From positions 1 to 64,000 of the forward strand of contig CAWAEZ010000011.1 of assembly GCA_963781195.1 (NCBI GenBank): a stretch of 64,000 nucleotides of DNA, read 5' to 3'. Below the pieces are notes generated by a model. That model did not search any database and was not told the origin of the DNA. It worked only from the letters and a program-made list of their open reading frames with translations. The translations under genes were made by a program, and so were the position numbers. This document shows positions 43,299 through 52,823 of the stretch, piece by piece; the first letter of the stretch is position 1, and each line of letters begins with the position of its first letter. This stretch comes from JAJPKK01 sp963781195 (GTDB lineage: Bacteria; Pseudomonadota; Alphaproteobacteria; Rhizobiales; Xanthobacteraceae).

Positions 43299-44486
43299 TC
43301 AGGCGATCCGGATCACGCCGGGCTCGTCGCCGTCCGTCGGCGGGGCATCGGATCGCCTGATGCGGTTTCGCCCCTCGATCTTGGCGTTGTAGAGCGCGAC
43401 ATCGGCGGCCGCGAGCAGGGCTTCGATGGTTTGGTGCGGCGCCAGCCCGATGGCGACGCCGCCGCTGACGGTGGCATCGACGTCGAATTCTCCGACCTGC
43501 CGGCAGGTCTCCATGAACGAAGTCCGGATTCGTTCGGCCCGCGCGCAGGCCGCTTCAAGGCTCGAGCCCGGCAATACCACGGCGAATTCCTCGCCGCCGA
43601 TCCGGCCGAACACGTCGGTGGCGCGCAACGCATCGCTCGCCACCTCGCAGAATTTGAGGAGGACCGCGTCACCGATGGCATGGCCGAAGGTGTCGTTGAT
43701 CTCCTTGAAGCGATCGAGATCGAACATCAGGACCGAGAGGGGCGATCCGTCGCGGCGGCAGCGCTCCGCCACCCGCTCGGCGCGCAGCATGAACCCGCCG
43801 CGGTTCGCGATCCCGGTCAGCGGATCGGTGCTGGCGGCGGCCCGGCTCGCGGCCTCGGCGCGCTCCTTGACGAGGGCGAGGAGGAACACCGCGGTTCCGA
43901 GCAGGAAGAGGAGGCTCTCGAAATGGACGATCCCGTAAAGGCTCGTCACCGAAGGGACCTTGTCTTCGACCATCGCGCCGCTGAGAAAGGCGCCTGCGCC
44001 GACCGACAGGACGACGGCATGCAGCGCGGTCAAGGCGATGAGCGGCCAGCGGGCGGCGAGCCGCTCCTCGCGTGACTGCCACAGCGAATGCGCGGCAGCG
44101 AACAGATAGAGGGCGCCGGTCGCGAAGCTGAACGCGTCGATGGTGCTCCGCGCCGTCGGGAGGGCACTGGCGAGCGCGACCGCGACCCCTCCGAGCACCG
44201 CGACGGCCATCGAAGCCGGCTTCGCGTCGAGCGACCGCGCCGCTTTCCAGATCAGTCCGGGACCGAGCGCCACGAGCCCGTCGGCCACGGTGACGACGGC
44301 CGGCCGCTGAAGGACCGGACCAACGATCAGGCAGCAGATTCCGGCCGCATCGACGAAATTGCCGAGGCCCCACAGTCCAAGCGCCGGTACCCTCGGGTTC
44401 TGCCACCAAGCGACCAGGAGAACGAGGCCGGCGCAGGCGGACGCCACGCTTCCCGTCAGCACCAAGGTCGGCAGATCGAGTTGCAC
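43299..44486 (-). CDS. Membrane diguanylate cyclase (GGDEF)
   Basis: This 395-residue protein has about six N-terminal membrane helices (about 5-205), a short connector (KERAEAASRAAAS) and a C-terminal GGDEF domain. The active signature is GGEEF in RIGGEEFAVVLPG, and the inhibitory I-site RxxD is present as RATD five residues before it, so c-di-GMP synthesis with feedback control is expected. MFDLDRFKEINDTFGHAIGD carries the metal and substrate residues. The start is uncertain: GTG at 44486 or 44504. No sensory domain beyond the membrane region is seen. Confidence 0.88.
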   Translation of the reverse strand: MQLDLPTLVLTGSVASACAGLVLLVAWWQNPRVPALGLWGLGNFVDAAGICCLIVGPVLQRPAVVTVADGLVALGPGLIWKAARSLDAKPASMAVAVLGGVAVALASALPTARSTIDAFSFATGALYLFAAAHSLWQSREERLAARWPLIALTALHAVVLSVGAGAFLSGAMVEDKVPSVTSLYGIVHFESLLFLLGTAVFLLALVKERAEAASRAAASTDPLTGIANRGGFMLRAERVAERCRRDGSPLSVLMFDLDRFKEINDTFGHAIGDAVLLKFCEVASDALRATDVFGRIGGEEFAVVLPGSSLEAACARAERIRTSFMETCRQVGEFDVDATVSGGVAIGLAPHQTIEALLAAADVALYNAKIEGRNRIRRSDAPPTDGDEPGVIRIA

Positions 44487-44504
44487 GATGCGGGTTCCAG
44501 TCAC

Positions 44505-44806
44505 ACGTCGCCGTTTGCAGGTGCGGCCTTCCCAGAGACGGCGTTCTGCGGGAGAGGGTTTGCGCGGCACATTCCCCTTCGGGGCCGACGGCTCACGGGC
44601 TTTGCCGAGGCCGCGGCGCGGCGCGCGTCGACACGTTGCCGTAAATCGACCGCGGATGAAAGAGGAGTGCGCCAGCCTCAGGTTGGAAGCGATCAAAGCC
44701 ATGGCCCACGGCGGCAACGGGGGCCAGGTCCCTACGTCCCCGCACTTGGGAAGGTTCGACGCTGACGCCTGCGTCGAGGCTTGGCTCGACGCCCGGTCGG
44801 CGAGCC
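44505..44806. other. Intergenic, nothing recognised
   Basis: This gap separates the diguanylate cyclase from the gentisate dioxygenase gene, both on the minus strand. No terminator or RNA structure could be assigned. Confidence 0.45.
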
Positions 44807-46057
44807 TTACGCGACCAGATCCTCCACGCAGCCGTCGGCACGCCGGCCCTGCGCGCGATACTGCCCGACCTTCTCCATCAGCGGCGCGTCGGAGACCGCG
44901 TAGAGCACGGCGTTGCCGGTGCCGGTGTTGATGTGGCGGCGCCACAGGAAGTTCGGCACGACGAAGATGTCGTTCTTCTCCCATGCGAAGCGCGTGCCGG
45001 CGATCTGGGTGGCGCCCTCGCCTTCGATCACGGTGTACATGGTGCTCGCGGTCTCGCGCTTGGGCCGCGTCGCTTCGCCCGGCCGCAGCATCTGGGCGGC
45101 GTAGGTGAGGGTAGGGAACACCGAGGCGCCGGTGGCCGGATTGACGAAGCGCAGCGTGATGCCCTCGTACGGGTCGCCCGCCTCGTCGGCCAGTCCGTCG
45201 AGCGCGGCGCGCACGTCGGCGCCGCGGTAATGGATCATCGGCGTCGCGCCGGCCCCGATGCCGCGCTGGTGCGAGACGAAGCCCGGCAGCAGGCCGCCGG
45301 CGCCATAGAGCTTGCGCGAATAGCCGTCGGGATGGCGCGCCGCCTGGGCGCGGCTGTTGCCGTCGCGCGCGCCGTGGAACTCGTCGTCGAGCCACACGCA
45401 GTCGAGAAACTCCATCAGCGGAAAATCCAGCACGTCGATCCACACCACCGGGGTCGCGCCGTCGTTGCCGTGATCGTGCCAGGTGCCGTGGGGCGTGAGG
45501 ATGAGATCGCCGCGCGCGGCGGCGCAGCGCTCGCCCTCGACCACGGTGTAGCCGCCGTTCTCCGAGAGGATGGTGCGGCTCGCATTGGGCGTGTGGATAT
45601 GCACCGGCGCGACGTCGCCCGGATTGTAGATCGAGACCGCACAGCGGATGGTGTTCGTCACCTGCAGGCGGCCGCCGAGCCCGGGATTGGTCAGCAGGAA
45701 CTGCTGGCGCTCGGCGAATTCGATCGGCGACACGTCGGAGTTCTTGGCGAGGTCGGCGATGCGGTCGAGGTAGGGACTGATCTCGCGCCAGCGCCAGCGG
45801 TGTGGCGCCGCCTTGATCTGGTTGGCGCCGACGCGGCCCGCCGCGACCGTGCCGCCAGCATCTATCCCGGTGTCGCGGAACCACGGCCGCTGCGCCGGTG
45901 CGTTGGCCTGGGTGCGCAGCCAGATGTTGAAGCGGCCGGCTTCGGCATTGAGGCTCTCCATCGCCTCGCGCGCGTTCGTGCGCGGGCCGGCGGCTTTCGC
46001 AAGAGTCGTCTTGGCAGGAGTTGTCTTGGCAGCAGGATGCGGGCTCGCTATGGACAC
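44807..46057 (-). CDS. Gentisate 1,2-dioxygenase
   Basis: This Fe(II) bicupin of 416 residues opens the gentisate ring to maleylpyruvate. The first cupin has HIHTPNASRTILSENGGYTVVEGERCAAARGDLILTPHGTWHDHGN with metal histidines (HxH and the later H). The second is ASTMYTVIEGEGATQIAGTRFAWEKNDIFVVPNFLWRRHIN. WRWREISPYLDR is a family block. The start is taken as GTG 46057, with GGGAGGA upstream, giving a 35-residue Ala/Lys/Thr-rich leader that contains a duplicated 15-base unit; an ATG at MESLNAEAGRF is the alternative. Divergent from an intradiol dioxygenase. Confidence 0.9.
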   Translation of the reverse strand: MSIASPHPAAKTTPAKTTLAKAAGPRTNAREAMESLNAEAGRFNIWLRTQANAPAQRPWFRDTGIDAGGTVAAGRVGANQIKAAPHRWRWREISPYLDRIADLAKNSDVSPIEFAERQQFLLTNPGLGGRLQVTNTIRCAVSIYNPGDVAPVHIHTPNASRTILSENGGYTVVEGERCAAARGDLILTPHGTWHDHGNDGATPVVWIDVLDFPLMEFLDCVWLDDEFHGARDGNSRAQAARHPDGYSRKLYGAGGLLPGFVSHQRGIGAGATPMIHYRGADVRAALDGLADEAGDPYEGITLRFVNPATGASVFPTLTYAAQMLRPGEATRPKRETASTMYTVIEGEGATQIAGTRFAWEKNDIFVVPNFLWRRHINTGTGNAVLYAVSDAPLMEKVGQYRAQGRRADGCVEDLVA

Positions 46058-46179
46058 GGGGAACGTCCTCCCATCGGGCAAATCGCGGATTGTGCTCTTA
46101 TCTGCGGGGAGTGTGCCCCGAATTGGGGGAAATTCAATGGCGCCGATCCCGCCGCCTTGATTCGGCGCAATCACCCGTC

Positions 46180-46200
46180 CGAAAAGTCTGCGACTTTTCG
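46180..46200. promoter_or_regulatory. Inverted repeat between divergent ring-cleavage dioxygenase genes
   Basis: CGAAAAGT-CTGCG-ACTTTTCG has perfect 8-bp arms around 5 bases and lies 30 bases before the intradiol dioxygenase start in the divergent gap. It is a probable operator for a regulator encoded elsewhere. Confidence 0.5.
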
Positions 46201-46229
46201 AGATCATGCGCTCGTGTATGGAGACCATC

Positions 46230-47168
46230 ATGATTATCCGCAGCCAGGAGGATGTCACCCCGGCGGTGCTCGCCGAGATCGCCCGCGCGCCCGATCCGCG
46301 GTTCCGCGAGGTGATGTCGGCCGCGGTGCGCCACCTTCACGCCTTCGCCCGCGAGGTGAAGCTCACCGAAGAGGAATTCCAGCGCGCCTGCGCCATCATT
46401 GCCGCGCTCGGCCAGCGCACCACGGAGAGCCACAACGAGGTCGTGCTGATGGCGGGCTCGCTCGGCGTCTCGAGCCTCGTCTGCCTGCTCAACAACGGCA
46501 ACAACGGCCAGACCGAGACCACCGCGAACCTGCTCGGACCGTTCTGGCGGACCAACTCGCCGCACACCGAGAACGGCGGCACCATCGTGCGGTCGCCGAC
46601 GCCGGGCGAGCCGATCTTCGTCGACGCCTTCGTCAAGGACATGGCCGGCCATCCGGTGGCCGGGGCCGAGATCGACGTCTGGCATTCCTCCAACGAAGGC
46701 TATTACGAGAACCAGGATCCGGAGCAGGCCGACATGAACCTGCGCGGCAAGTTCACCACCGACACGGACGGCCGCATCAGCTTCCGCAGCATCAAGCCGT
46801 CCGGATATCCGATCCCGGTGGACGGGCCGGTCGGGGCGCTGCTGCGCGCCCAGGGCCGCGCCAACATGCGCCCGTCTCACCTGCATTTCCTCATCTACAA
46901 GCCGGGCTTCAAGACCCACATTTCCCAGGTCTATGCCGACGACGATCCGAACCTCGAGACCGACTCCCAGTTCGGCGTGACGCAGGCGCTGATCGGCCAC
47001 TATGTGCGCCACGACGGGCCGGCGCCGGATCCGGCCGTCACGGGGCCATGGTATTCGCTCGAATACACCTTCAAGATCGAGCCCGGCACCGCCAAGCTGC
47101 CGCGGCCGCCGATCTCCGACAAGGTGCAGGGCGAGCGACCGCTCATCGAGCGCCTCGAGCGGGCGTGA
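46230..47168 (+). CDS. Intradiol ring-cleavage dioxygenase (catechol/hydroxyquinol 1,2-dioxygenase type)
   Basis: This Fe(III) intradiol dioxygenase of 312 residues cleaves a catechol or hydroxyquinol ring between the hydroxyls. An N-terminal dimerisation region (FREVMSAAVRHLHAFAREVKLTEEEFQRAC) precedes the catalytic part with GAEIDVWHSSNEGYYENQ (first Tyr), KPSGYPIPVDGPVG (second Tyr) and MRPSHLHFLIYKPGF (two His), the complete Tyr2His2 set. ATG 46230 is favoured by GGAG seven bases upstream. The N-domain suggests the hydroxyquinol/catechol class rather than protocatechuate dioxygenase. Confidence 0.88.
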   Translation: MIIRSQEDVTPAVLAEIARAPDPRFREVMSAAVRHLHAFAREVKLTEEEFQRACAIIAALGQRTTESHNEVVLMAGSLGVSSLVCLLNNGNNGQTETTANLLGPFWRTNSPHTENGGTIVRSPTPGEPIFVDAFVKDMAGHPVAGAEIDVWHSSNEGYYENQDPEQADMNLRGKFTTDTDGRISFRSIKPSGYPIPVDGPVGALLRAQGRANMRPSHLHFLIYKPGFKTHISQVYADDDPNLETDSQFGVTQALIGHYVRHDGPAPDPAVTGPWYSLEYTFKIEPGTAKLPRPPISDKVQGERPLIERLERA

Positions 47169-47402
47169 GCAGGCGGACCTGACCGGCGCGCGCGCCGCGG
47201 CATGATCGCGGTCGCGTGCTCGCGTCAACCGTCGGCCGAGGACGCTTGTCTGTGCAGCGCGACGCGCTGCGAAGCTGGGGTATGCGGCCAAAATCAGGGC
47301 TTGCGCCGTCCCGGCGTCCGCGGCATGTCTTCGCGGTTGATACCGCTTTGGCGCGTCCCGACGTCAACCAGGGACCCGAGCGTATATGAGGGACGTCCAA
47401 AC

Positions 47403-47966
47403 ATGAAAAAAATCCGCTTTTCCATGCTGTCCGGCGCCATGGTGATCGCCGCGCTGCTCGCCGTGCCGGCCAACGCCGCCGACGACGTCGAAACCCAGGC
47501 GCAGACCTGCAGCGCCTGCCACGGCCAGAACGGCCAGCCCATCGACGTCAACATTCCCATCATCTGGGGGCAGCAGACGTCCTTCCTCGTCAAGCAGCTG
47601 CACGACTACAAGAGCAAGGATCGCGAGAACGCGATCATGTCGCCGCTCGCCGAAGAGATCAAACAGCCGGACATCCGCAAGATCGCGACCTATTTCGCCG
47701 CCAAGACATGGCCGGCGAAGAACCCGGCCGTGACGCCGGTCGCGGCGCCCGAGGGGCTCGCGGTCTGCCGGATCTGTCACCAGCCGAATTTCGAAGGCGG
47801 CCTGCCGGCGCCGCGGCTCGCCGGGCAGAGCTACGACTATCTGCTCTCCCAGATGAACGCCTTCGCCGACGACGAGCGTACCAACAGCGCCGACATGATG
47901 AAGCTGATGAAGGCGCTCACGCCGGCCCAGCGCCAGACCATCGCGCGCTATCTCGCGTCGCTGTGA
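47403..47966 (+). CDS. Diheme cytochrome c (c4-like), exported
   Basis: This 187-residue periplasmic electron carrier has signal peptide MKKIRFSMLSGAMVIAALLA ending ANAA, then two CxxCH haem sites, CSACH in the first half and CRICH in the second. Met-containing segments NAIMSPLAEEI and SADMMKLMKALT could supply axial ligands. Each half ends with IRKIATYFAA or RQTIARYLASL, the c4-type repeat. GAGGGA lies before the ATG. No oxidoreductase partner is adjacent. Confidence 0.9.
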   Translation: MKKIRFSMLSGAMVIAALLAVPANAADDVETQAQTCSACHGQNGQPIDVNIPIIWGQQTSFLVKQLHDYKSKDRENAIMSPLAEEIKQPDIRKIATYFAAKTWPAKNPAVTPVAAPEGLAVCRICHQPNFEGGLPAPRLAGQSYDYLLSQMNAFADDERTNSADMMKLMKALTPAQRQTIARYLASL

Positions 47967-48013
47967 ACGCGGAGACCTGACGGCGGCGCGGCGTCGCGAT
48001 CACGCTCGATCGC

Positions 48014-48865
48014 TCACACCGCGACGTTGTCGATCAGCCGGGTCTTGCCGAGGCGGGCGGCGGCCAGAAGGCGCAGCGGACCGTCAGCGAGAGTTTCGGC
48101 GCGGGCGAGATTCTCGGCGTTGCGGGCCTCGAGATAATCGACGGTGAAGCCCGCGGCCTCGATCTCGACCCAGCCTTCCGCCACCACCCGCGCGATCGGC
48201 TCGGCGGCGGCGATGCGGGCGGCGCTCTCGCGCAGCACGCGATGGAGCGTCGGCGCGACGCCGCGCTCGCGGGGATCGAGATAGGCGTTGCGCGAGGACA
48301 TCGCGAGGCCGTCGCTTTCCCGCACCGTGGCGATGCCGACCACCTCGACCTTGAGGTCGAGGTCCGCAGCCATGCGGGTGACGGTCTTGAGCTGCTGGTA
48401 GTCCTTCTCCCCGAACAGCGCGTAGTCCGGCCGCACCTGGGCGAACAGCTTGGCGACCACGGTGGCGACCCCGCCGAAGAAATGCGGACGGAAGCGGTCC
48501 TCGAGGTCGGCTTCCGCCGGCCCCTTGACCTGGACTCTCGTGGCGAAGCCCTGCGGGTACATCACGTCGGGGGAGGGCGCCCAGACGAGGTCGACGCCGA
48601 GGTCGCGCAACACCGCGACATCCGCATCGAACGGGCGCGGGTAACTCGAGAAGTCCTCGTGGGGCGCGAACTGCGTCGGGTTGACGAAGATCGACACCGC
48701 CACCCGGTCCGCCCTGGTGCGGGCGCCCTCGACCAGCGCGACGTGGCCGGCATGGAGCGCCCCCATGGTCGGCACCAGCGCCAGCGATTGGCGGGCGGCG
48801 CGGTATGCGCCGGTGATGCCGTCCAGGTCTGCAATCGTGCGGGCAATGGCCGGTCCGCGCGCCAT
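48014..48865 (-). CDS. panC: Pantoate-beta-alanine ligase
   Basis: PanC condenses pantoate with beta-alanine using ATP to give pantothenate, the coenzyme A precursor. The 283-residue sequence has PTMGALHAGHVALVEGAR (HxGH nucleotide motif), SIFVNPTQFAPHEDFSSYPR, LFGEKDYQQLKTVTRMAADL and SSRNAYLDPRER (KMSKS-like region), all diagnostic. ATG 48865. No panB is adjacent. Confidence 0.96.
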   Translation of the reverse strand: MARGPAIARTIADLDGITGAYRAARQSLALVPTMGALHAGHVALVEGARTRADRVAVSIFVNPTQFAPHEDFSSYPRPFDADVAVLRDLGVDLVWAPSPDVMYPQGFATRVQVKGPAEADLEDRFRPHFFGGVATVVAKLFAQVRPDYALFGEKDYQQLKTVTRMAADLDLKVEVVGIATVRESDGLAMSSRNAYLDPRERGVAPTLHRVLRESAARIAAAEPIARVVAEGWVEIEAAGFTVDYLEARNAENLARAETLADGPLRLLAAARLGKTRLIDNVAV

Positions 48866-49022
48866 GGGGTCCTCTCCCGGGTCCGGAATCGCGGCGAACC
48901 TAACAAACGGAACCTGGTCCCGCCATCCCGCGCGTCGTGTCCGCCGGGGCCCATTGCGCGAAGGCGCGGCGACGGCCACCTTATGCGGGCCGACAGCATC
49001 GGCCCAACACAGAGGTCGCCAG

Positions 49023-49763
49023 ATGGCGAAGTTACCGGAGGATCGCACGCCGGCGCCGGCGGGGAGCGGTGGCATGCCTGCCGCGACGGCCTCGCGCGCC
49101 GAGATCGATGCCTTTCTCGCCAAGGTCCGGGGGCTCGGGCGCGCTGCACCGGGCGGCCGGCGCGGTCGCCTGATCTTTGCGCTGGATGCGACCATGAGCC
49201 GGCAGCCGACCTGGGACACCGCCTGCCGCCTGCAGGCGGACATGTTCCTGGAGGCGCAGGCGATCGGCGGGCTCGACGTGCAGCTTGTCTATTTCCGCGG
49301 CCTCAACGAATGCCGGGCGTCGCGCTGGGTTTCCGCGCCGGCGGCGCTCGCGGCACTCATGGAGACCATCGACTGCCGTGGCGGCCACACCCAGCTCGGC
49401 AAGGTGCTCGCCCATGCGCGCGCCGAGACCGAGAAAGCCAAGGTGCAGGCCCTGGTCTATGTCGGAGACGCCATGGAGGAAGGGATCGACGACCTCTGTG
49501 CCCGGGCAGGAGAACTGGCGCTGCGCGGCGTTCCCGCCTTCATGTTCCAGGAGGGACGCGATGCGGTAGCGGAGCGTGCGTTCCGCGAGATCGCGCGGCT
49601 GTCGCGGGGCGCCTATTGTCGCTTCGACGCCGGAGCGGCCCATGAGCTGCGCGAGTTGTTGCGCGCGGTCGCCGCCTATGCGGCCGGCGGAATGAAGGCG
49701 CTCGACAACCTTTCGGCGCGGCACAGCGCGGGTGCGATACGGCTGCTGGAGCAGATGAGATAA
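49023..49763 (+). CDS. VWA domain protein
   Basis: This 246-residue protein centres on a von Willebrand A-like domain: RLIFALDATMSRQPTWDTACRLQADMF (a D-x-T-x-S MIDAS start, here DATMS), VQLVYFRGLNECRASRW, and KVQALVYVGDAMEEGIDDLCARAGELALRGVPAFMFQEG. No signal peptide or membrane helix. A membrane-anchored J-protein starts two bases after its stop, so the pair is an operon and may act together. Function unknown. Confidence 0.82.
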   Translation: MAKLPEDRTPAPAGSGGMPAATASRAEIDAFLAKVRGLGRAAPGGRRGRLIFALDATMSRQPTWDTACRLQADMFLEAQAIGGLDVQLVYFRGLNECRASRWVSAPAALAALMETIDCRGGHTQLGKVLAHARAETEKAKVQALVYVGDAMEEGIDDLCARAGELALRGVPAFMFQEGRDAVAERAFREIARLSRGAYCRFDAGAAHELRELLRAVAAYAAGGMKALDNLSARHSAGAIRLLEQMR

Positions 49764-49765
49764 AT

Positions 49766-50467
49766 ATGCCGACGATCTTCATCGGCCTGCTGGCGCTCGC
49801 CCTGATGCTGTGGCTGGCGAAGTCGTTCGCCAAGGCCGACCCGCAATACCTGCTCAAGGTCGCCCGCGCGGCCGGCGGCATCGTCGCGCTCGCGGGCGCA
49901 GCGTTTCTCGGCATCCGCGGCGAGCTCGCGGTCGCCGTGCCGCTCGGCATTACCGGCCTCGGCCTCCTCGGCTACCTGCCGACGGGAGCCTCGGGATTGT
50001 TTCACCGCAACCAGAAGAGCTCTGGCCAGGCCTCGCAAGTGCGCTCCAACTTCCTCGTCGTCGCGCTCGATCACGACACCGGCGCGATGACCGGTGAGAT
50101 CATCGCGGGACGGTTGGCGGGCACCAAGCTCGACCAGCTCGAGCTGAGCGCGCTGGTGCCGTTGTTGGGCGAGTTCGATGCCGAGAGCCGGGATCTACTG
50201 GCAGCGTATCTTGACCGCCGGCATCCCCGATGGCGTGAAGACGCGCAGGGCGATGCGACAGCGGGGGGCAGCGCGGCGCGATCCGGCAAAATGACCAAGG
50301 AGGAGGCTTATCAGATCCTTGGCCTTGAGCCGGGAGCGAGCGCCGAGAACATCAGTCGCGCCCACCGTGGGCTCATGAAGAAACTTCACCCCGACCAGGG
50401 GGGCTCTACGTACCTCGCCGCCCGTGTCAATGAGGCGAAGGATGTGCTGCTTCGACGACATCGCTGA
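49766..50467 (+). CDS. Membrane-anchored DnaJ-domain protein
   Basis: This 233-residue protein has two to three N-terminal hydrophobic stretches (about 3-18, 34-52 and 56-72), a middle region LVVALDHDTGAMTGEIIAGRLAGTKLDQLELSALVPLLGEF, and a C-terminal J-domain (about 173-233): MTKEEAYQILGLEPGASAENISRAHRGLMKKLHPDQGGS with the HPD motif that triggers DnaK ATPase. The layout resembles DjlA- or Tim14-like co-chaperones acting at the inner membrane. Operon with the VWA gene. Confidence 0.88.
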   Translation: MPTIFIGLLALALMLWLAKSFAKADPQYLLKVARAAGGIVALAGAAFLGIRGELAVAVPLGITGLGLLGYLPTGASGLFHRNQKSSGQASQVRSNFLVVALDHDTGAMTGEIIAGRLAGTKLDQLELSALVPLLGEFDAESRDLLAAYLDRRHPRWREDAQGDATAGGSAARSGKMTKEEAYQILGLEPGASAENISRAHRGLMKKLHPDQGGSTYLAARVNEAKDVLLRRHR

Positions 50468-50570
50468 AAACTCCGCACGCGTACGCGAGGAGCTTTCCAC
50501 TCCCCGTACTACAAGACCGATCCGTTCCTGTTGTTGAGCCCCAATGTCATCGAACGTCTGACGTCTGCGG

Positions 50571-52775
50571 TCAGTTCTTGATAGTCATACAATCAATATC
50601 GTTACGTTTTAGTTGCTTGCAAACCGCCTCGGCCTCGTCTTTTTGTTGGAACCCCGCAAAGCGCGCGCGGTACAGCGTTTTCTCGCCTTTGACCACCGGC
50701 TCGGTGAAGGGATCGGCACGGTCGAGCACGTGGCCGATCTTGGCGTGCGCGATGTTCAATCGCTGCTGGGCGTCGTGTTCGACGTCGAACGCTCCGATCT
50801 GGATGACCCAGCCGCGCGGCGGCGCGGTGCGGGCGGACGCGGCGGCTTTCGCCTCCGGCGCGCTTGCTTCGACGACGGGTGCGGAAGCGACCGGGGCCGC
50901 CGCTTCGACCGCGGGCGCGGCCGGCGGCGCCGTGGCGATGGTCTTGGCCGGTGACGTCTTCTGGACCGCAGCCGCGACGGGCGCGGGCTCCGGCGTAGCC
51001 GTTTCAATCGCCGCGCTCTCGGAAGCCGGCGCGGTGTTCTGGGTCAGGCCGGCCACCGACACGGGGACCTTGGTTGCCCGAAACGCCGCCGTCACCGGAA
51101 AGACGCGCTCGGTGGTCGCCGCGGTCGCGACGGGAGCCACCGGCGGCGCGACCTGAGTGGCCATCGGGGCGGGCGGAGCGACCGGGGTCGCCACGGCGAC
51201 CGGAGCCGGCGCGACCGGCACCGACGCGGCGGATGCCAGGGTCATCACAGCGGGCTTGGCGACAGGGGCCTGCGCTTTCACCGGCGCAGCGACGATGGGC
51301 TCGGCCATCGCCACCACGGCGGGAGCGGTATGCTTCGGCGCGGGCGCGACCGGCTCGGCAGCCATAGGCGCCGGGGCGACCGGTGCCGGTGGCGTCGCCG
51401 CGACCGGTACGGCAATCGGCGCGACGACCGGCGCGATCGCCGTTGCGACCGAGGCGACAGGTTTGGTGACCGAGGCGACAGGCCTGGCGACGGGTGCTGT
51501 GGCCGGCGCCTCCATGGTGATGATCGGGCCGAGGCCGGCGGTCTGCATCTGCGTCAGCTTGACCTTGATGGTCTTCACCGGGATCGGCTTGATGGCGTCG
51601 TCAGCCGCAACCGGCACCGCCTTCGACGCCGCTGCGGTCGCGTCGCGGTGCGCCGCGGCGAACTTGGAGGCCGGCCAATTCTGCTGCGGCGCAGATGTCT
51701 GCTGCGGCGCGGACGTCTGCTGCGGGACCGAGGCGACCTCATAGGTTCCGGACTTGGCGGTCTGGCGCCGCGCCGTCTCCTGCCTGGCTGTCTCGGACCT
51801 GACCGATTCCGGCTTTGCCTCTGCGGTCCACGTCGTCGATTTCGCGTTCGCGTTCTCGGCGATCAGGGGCGCCGAATGCTGGATCGATGCCGTGTTGATG
51901 TATTCTTCGATCAACGAGCGCATGCGCGCGTCGCGGGCGCCGCCCGAAGTGCCGCCGAGCACGACGGCGACGATGTGGCGGTTGTTGCGGTGCACCGACG
52001 TCACGAGGTTGAACCCGGAGGCCTGGGTGTAGCCGGTCTTGATTCCATCCACGCCTTCGACATGGCCGAGCAGATGGTTGTGATTGCCCATCGTCTCGCC
52101 GTGATAGGTGAAGCTCATGGTGGAGAAATAGCGGTAATACCGCGGAAAGCGCTCCTGGATGGCGCGGCCGAGCAGGGCCTGGTCGCGCGCCGTGGTCACC
52201 TGCGCATCGTTGGGGAGGCCCGAGGCATTGTGGTACTCGGTGCGGCTCATGCCCAGGGCATGCGCCTTCCGGGTCATCATCTCGGCGAAGTCGCCCTCGG
52301 TGCCGCCGAGCGCTTCCGCAACGACGACGGCCGCGTCGTTCGCCGACTTCGTCACCAGGCCGCGGATCGCGTCCTCGACCGCAATGGTACGGCCGGGCTT
52401 GAGGCCGAGTTTGGTGGGGGCCTGGACCGAGGCATGCTCCGACACCGGAAGCTCGGTATCGAGCTTGAGTTTCCCCGCCTCGAGGCGCTCGAACAGCAGG
52501 TAGAGTGTCATGATCTTGGTGAGCGAGGCCGGGTGGCGCAACTCGTCCGCCGCTGCGGCGTGGAGCACATTGCCCGAATTGGCGTCGACCACGATCGCCG
52601 CGTAGCGCGGCGAGGCGGATTCCTCACGGCCGCTGGTGCCGCCATGGCTGACCACGTGGGCCCGGTAGTGCTTGGCTTCGGCCGGCACCAGCGTGACCGT
52701 GGTCACGGCGATGACGCCCACGAGGCTGAACGCGACACGACCGCGGCCGCGCGCACGAAGAGCTTTATGAGTCAA
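50571..52775 (-). CDS. D-alanyl-D-alanine carboxypeptidase with long Pro/Ala linker and SPOR domain
   Basis: This penicillin-binding protein trims peptidoglycan stem peptides in the periplasm. After an N-terminal signal/anchor (FSLVGVIAVTTVTLVPAEA) the peptidase domain shows SLTKIM (SxxK), KSANDAA (SxN) and KTG in GIKTGYTQASGF. About 350 residues of low-complexity Pro/Ala/Val sequence follow, including QQTSAP units from three 18-base repeats (51681-51734). A C-terminal SPOR domain (RGWVIQIGAFDVEHDAQQRL to MTIKN) should target denuded septal glycan. The start is taken as TTG 52775 after GGGGGA; an upstream ATG (52844) would place a 9-bp hairpin in the coding region. Confidence 0.87.
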   Translation of the reverse strand: MTHKALRARGRGRVAFSLVGVIAVTTVTLVPAEAKHYRAHVVSHGGTSGREESASPRYAAIVVDANSGNVLHAAAADELRHPASLTKIMTLYLLFERLEAGKLKLDTELPVSEHASVQAPTKLGLKPGRTIAVEDAIRGLVTKSANDAAVVVAEALGGTEGDFAEMMTRKAHALGMSRTEYHNASGLPNDAQVTTARDQALLGRAIQERFPRYYRYFSTMSFTYHGETMGNHNHLLGHVEGVDGIKTGYTQASGFNLVTSVHRNNRHIVAVVLGGTSGGARDARMRSLIEEYINTASIQHSAPLIAENANAKSTTWTAEAKPESVRSETARQETARRQTAKSGTYEVASVPQQTSAPQQTSAPQQNWPASKFAAAHRDATAAASKAVPVAADDAIKPIPVKTIKVKLTQMQTAGLGPIITMEAPATAPVARPVASVTKPVASVATAIAPVVAPIAVPVAATPPAPVAPAPMAAEPVAPAPKHTAPAVVAMAEPIVAAPVKAQAPVAKPAVMTLASAASVPVAPAPVAVATPVAPPAPMATQVAPPVAPVATAATTERVFPVTAAFRATKVPVSVAGLTQNTAPASESAAIETATPEPAPVAAAVQKTSPAKTIATAPPAAPAVEAAAPVASAPVVEASAPEAKAAASARTAPPRGWVIQIGAFDVEHDAQQRLNIAHAKIGHVLDRADPFTEPVVKGEKTLYRARFAGFQQKDEAEAVCKQLKRNDIDCMTIKN

Positions 52776-52823
52776 TTTATCCCCCAATCCCCCGTCCGGT
52801 CGTTGCCAGACATTTTCGCTCGA

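Noticed and set aside
44933..47182. 749-codon plus-strand frame across the gentisate dioxygenase and intradiol dioxygenase region
   Set aside because: It crosses two well-supported genes and their divergent promoters in other frames, and has no domain.
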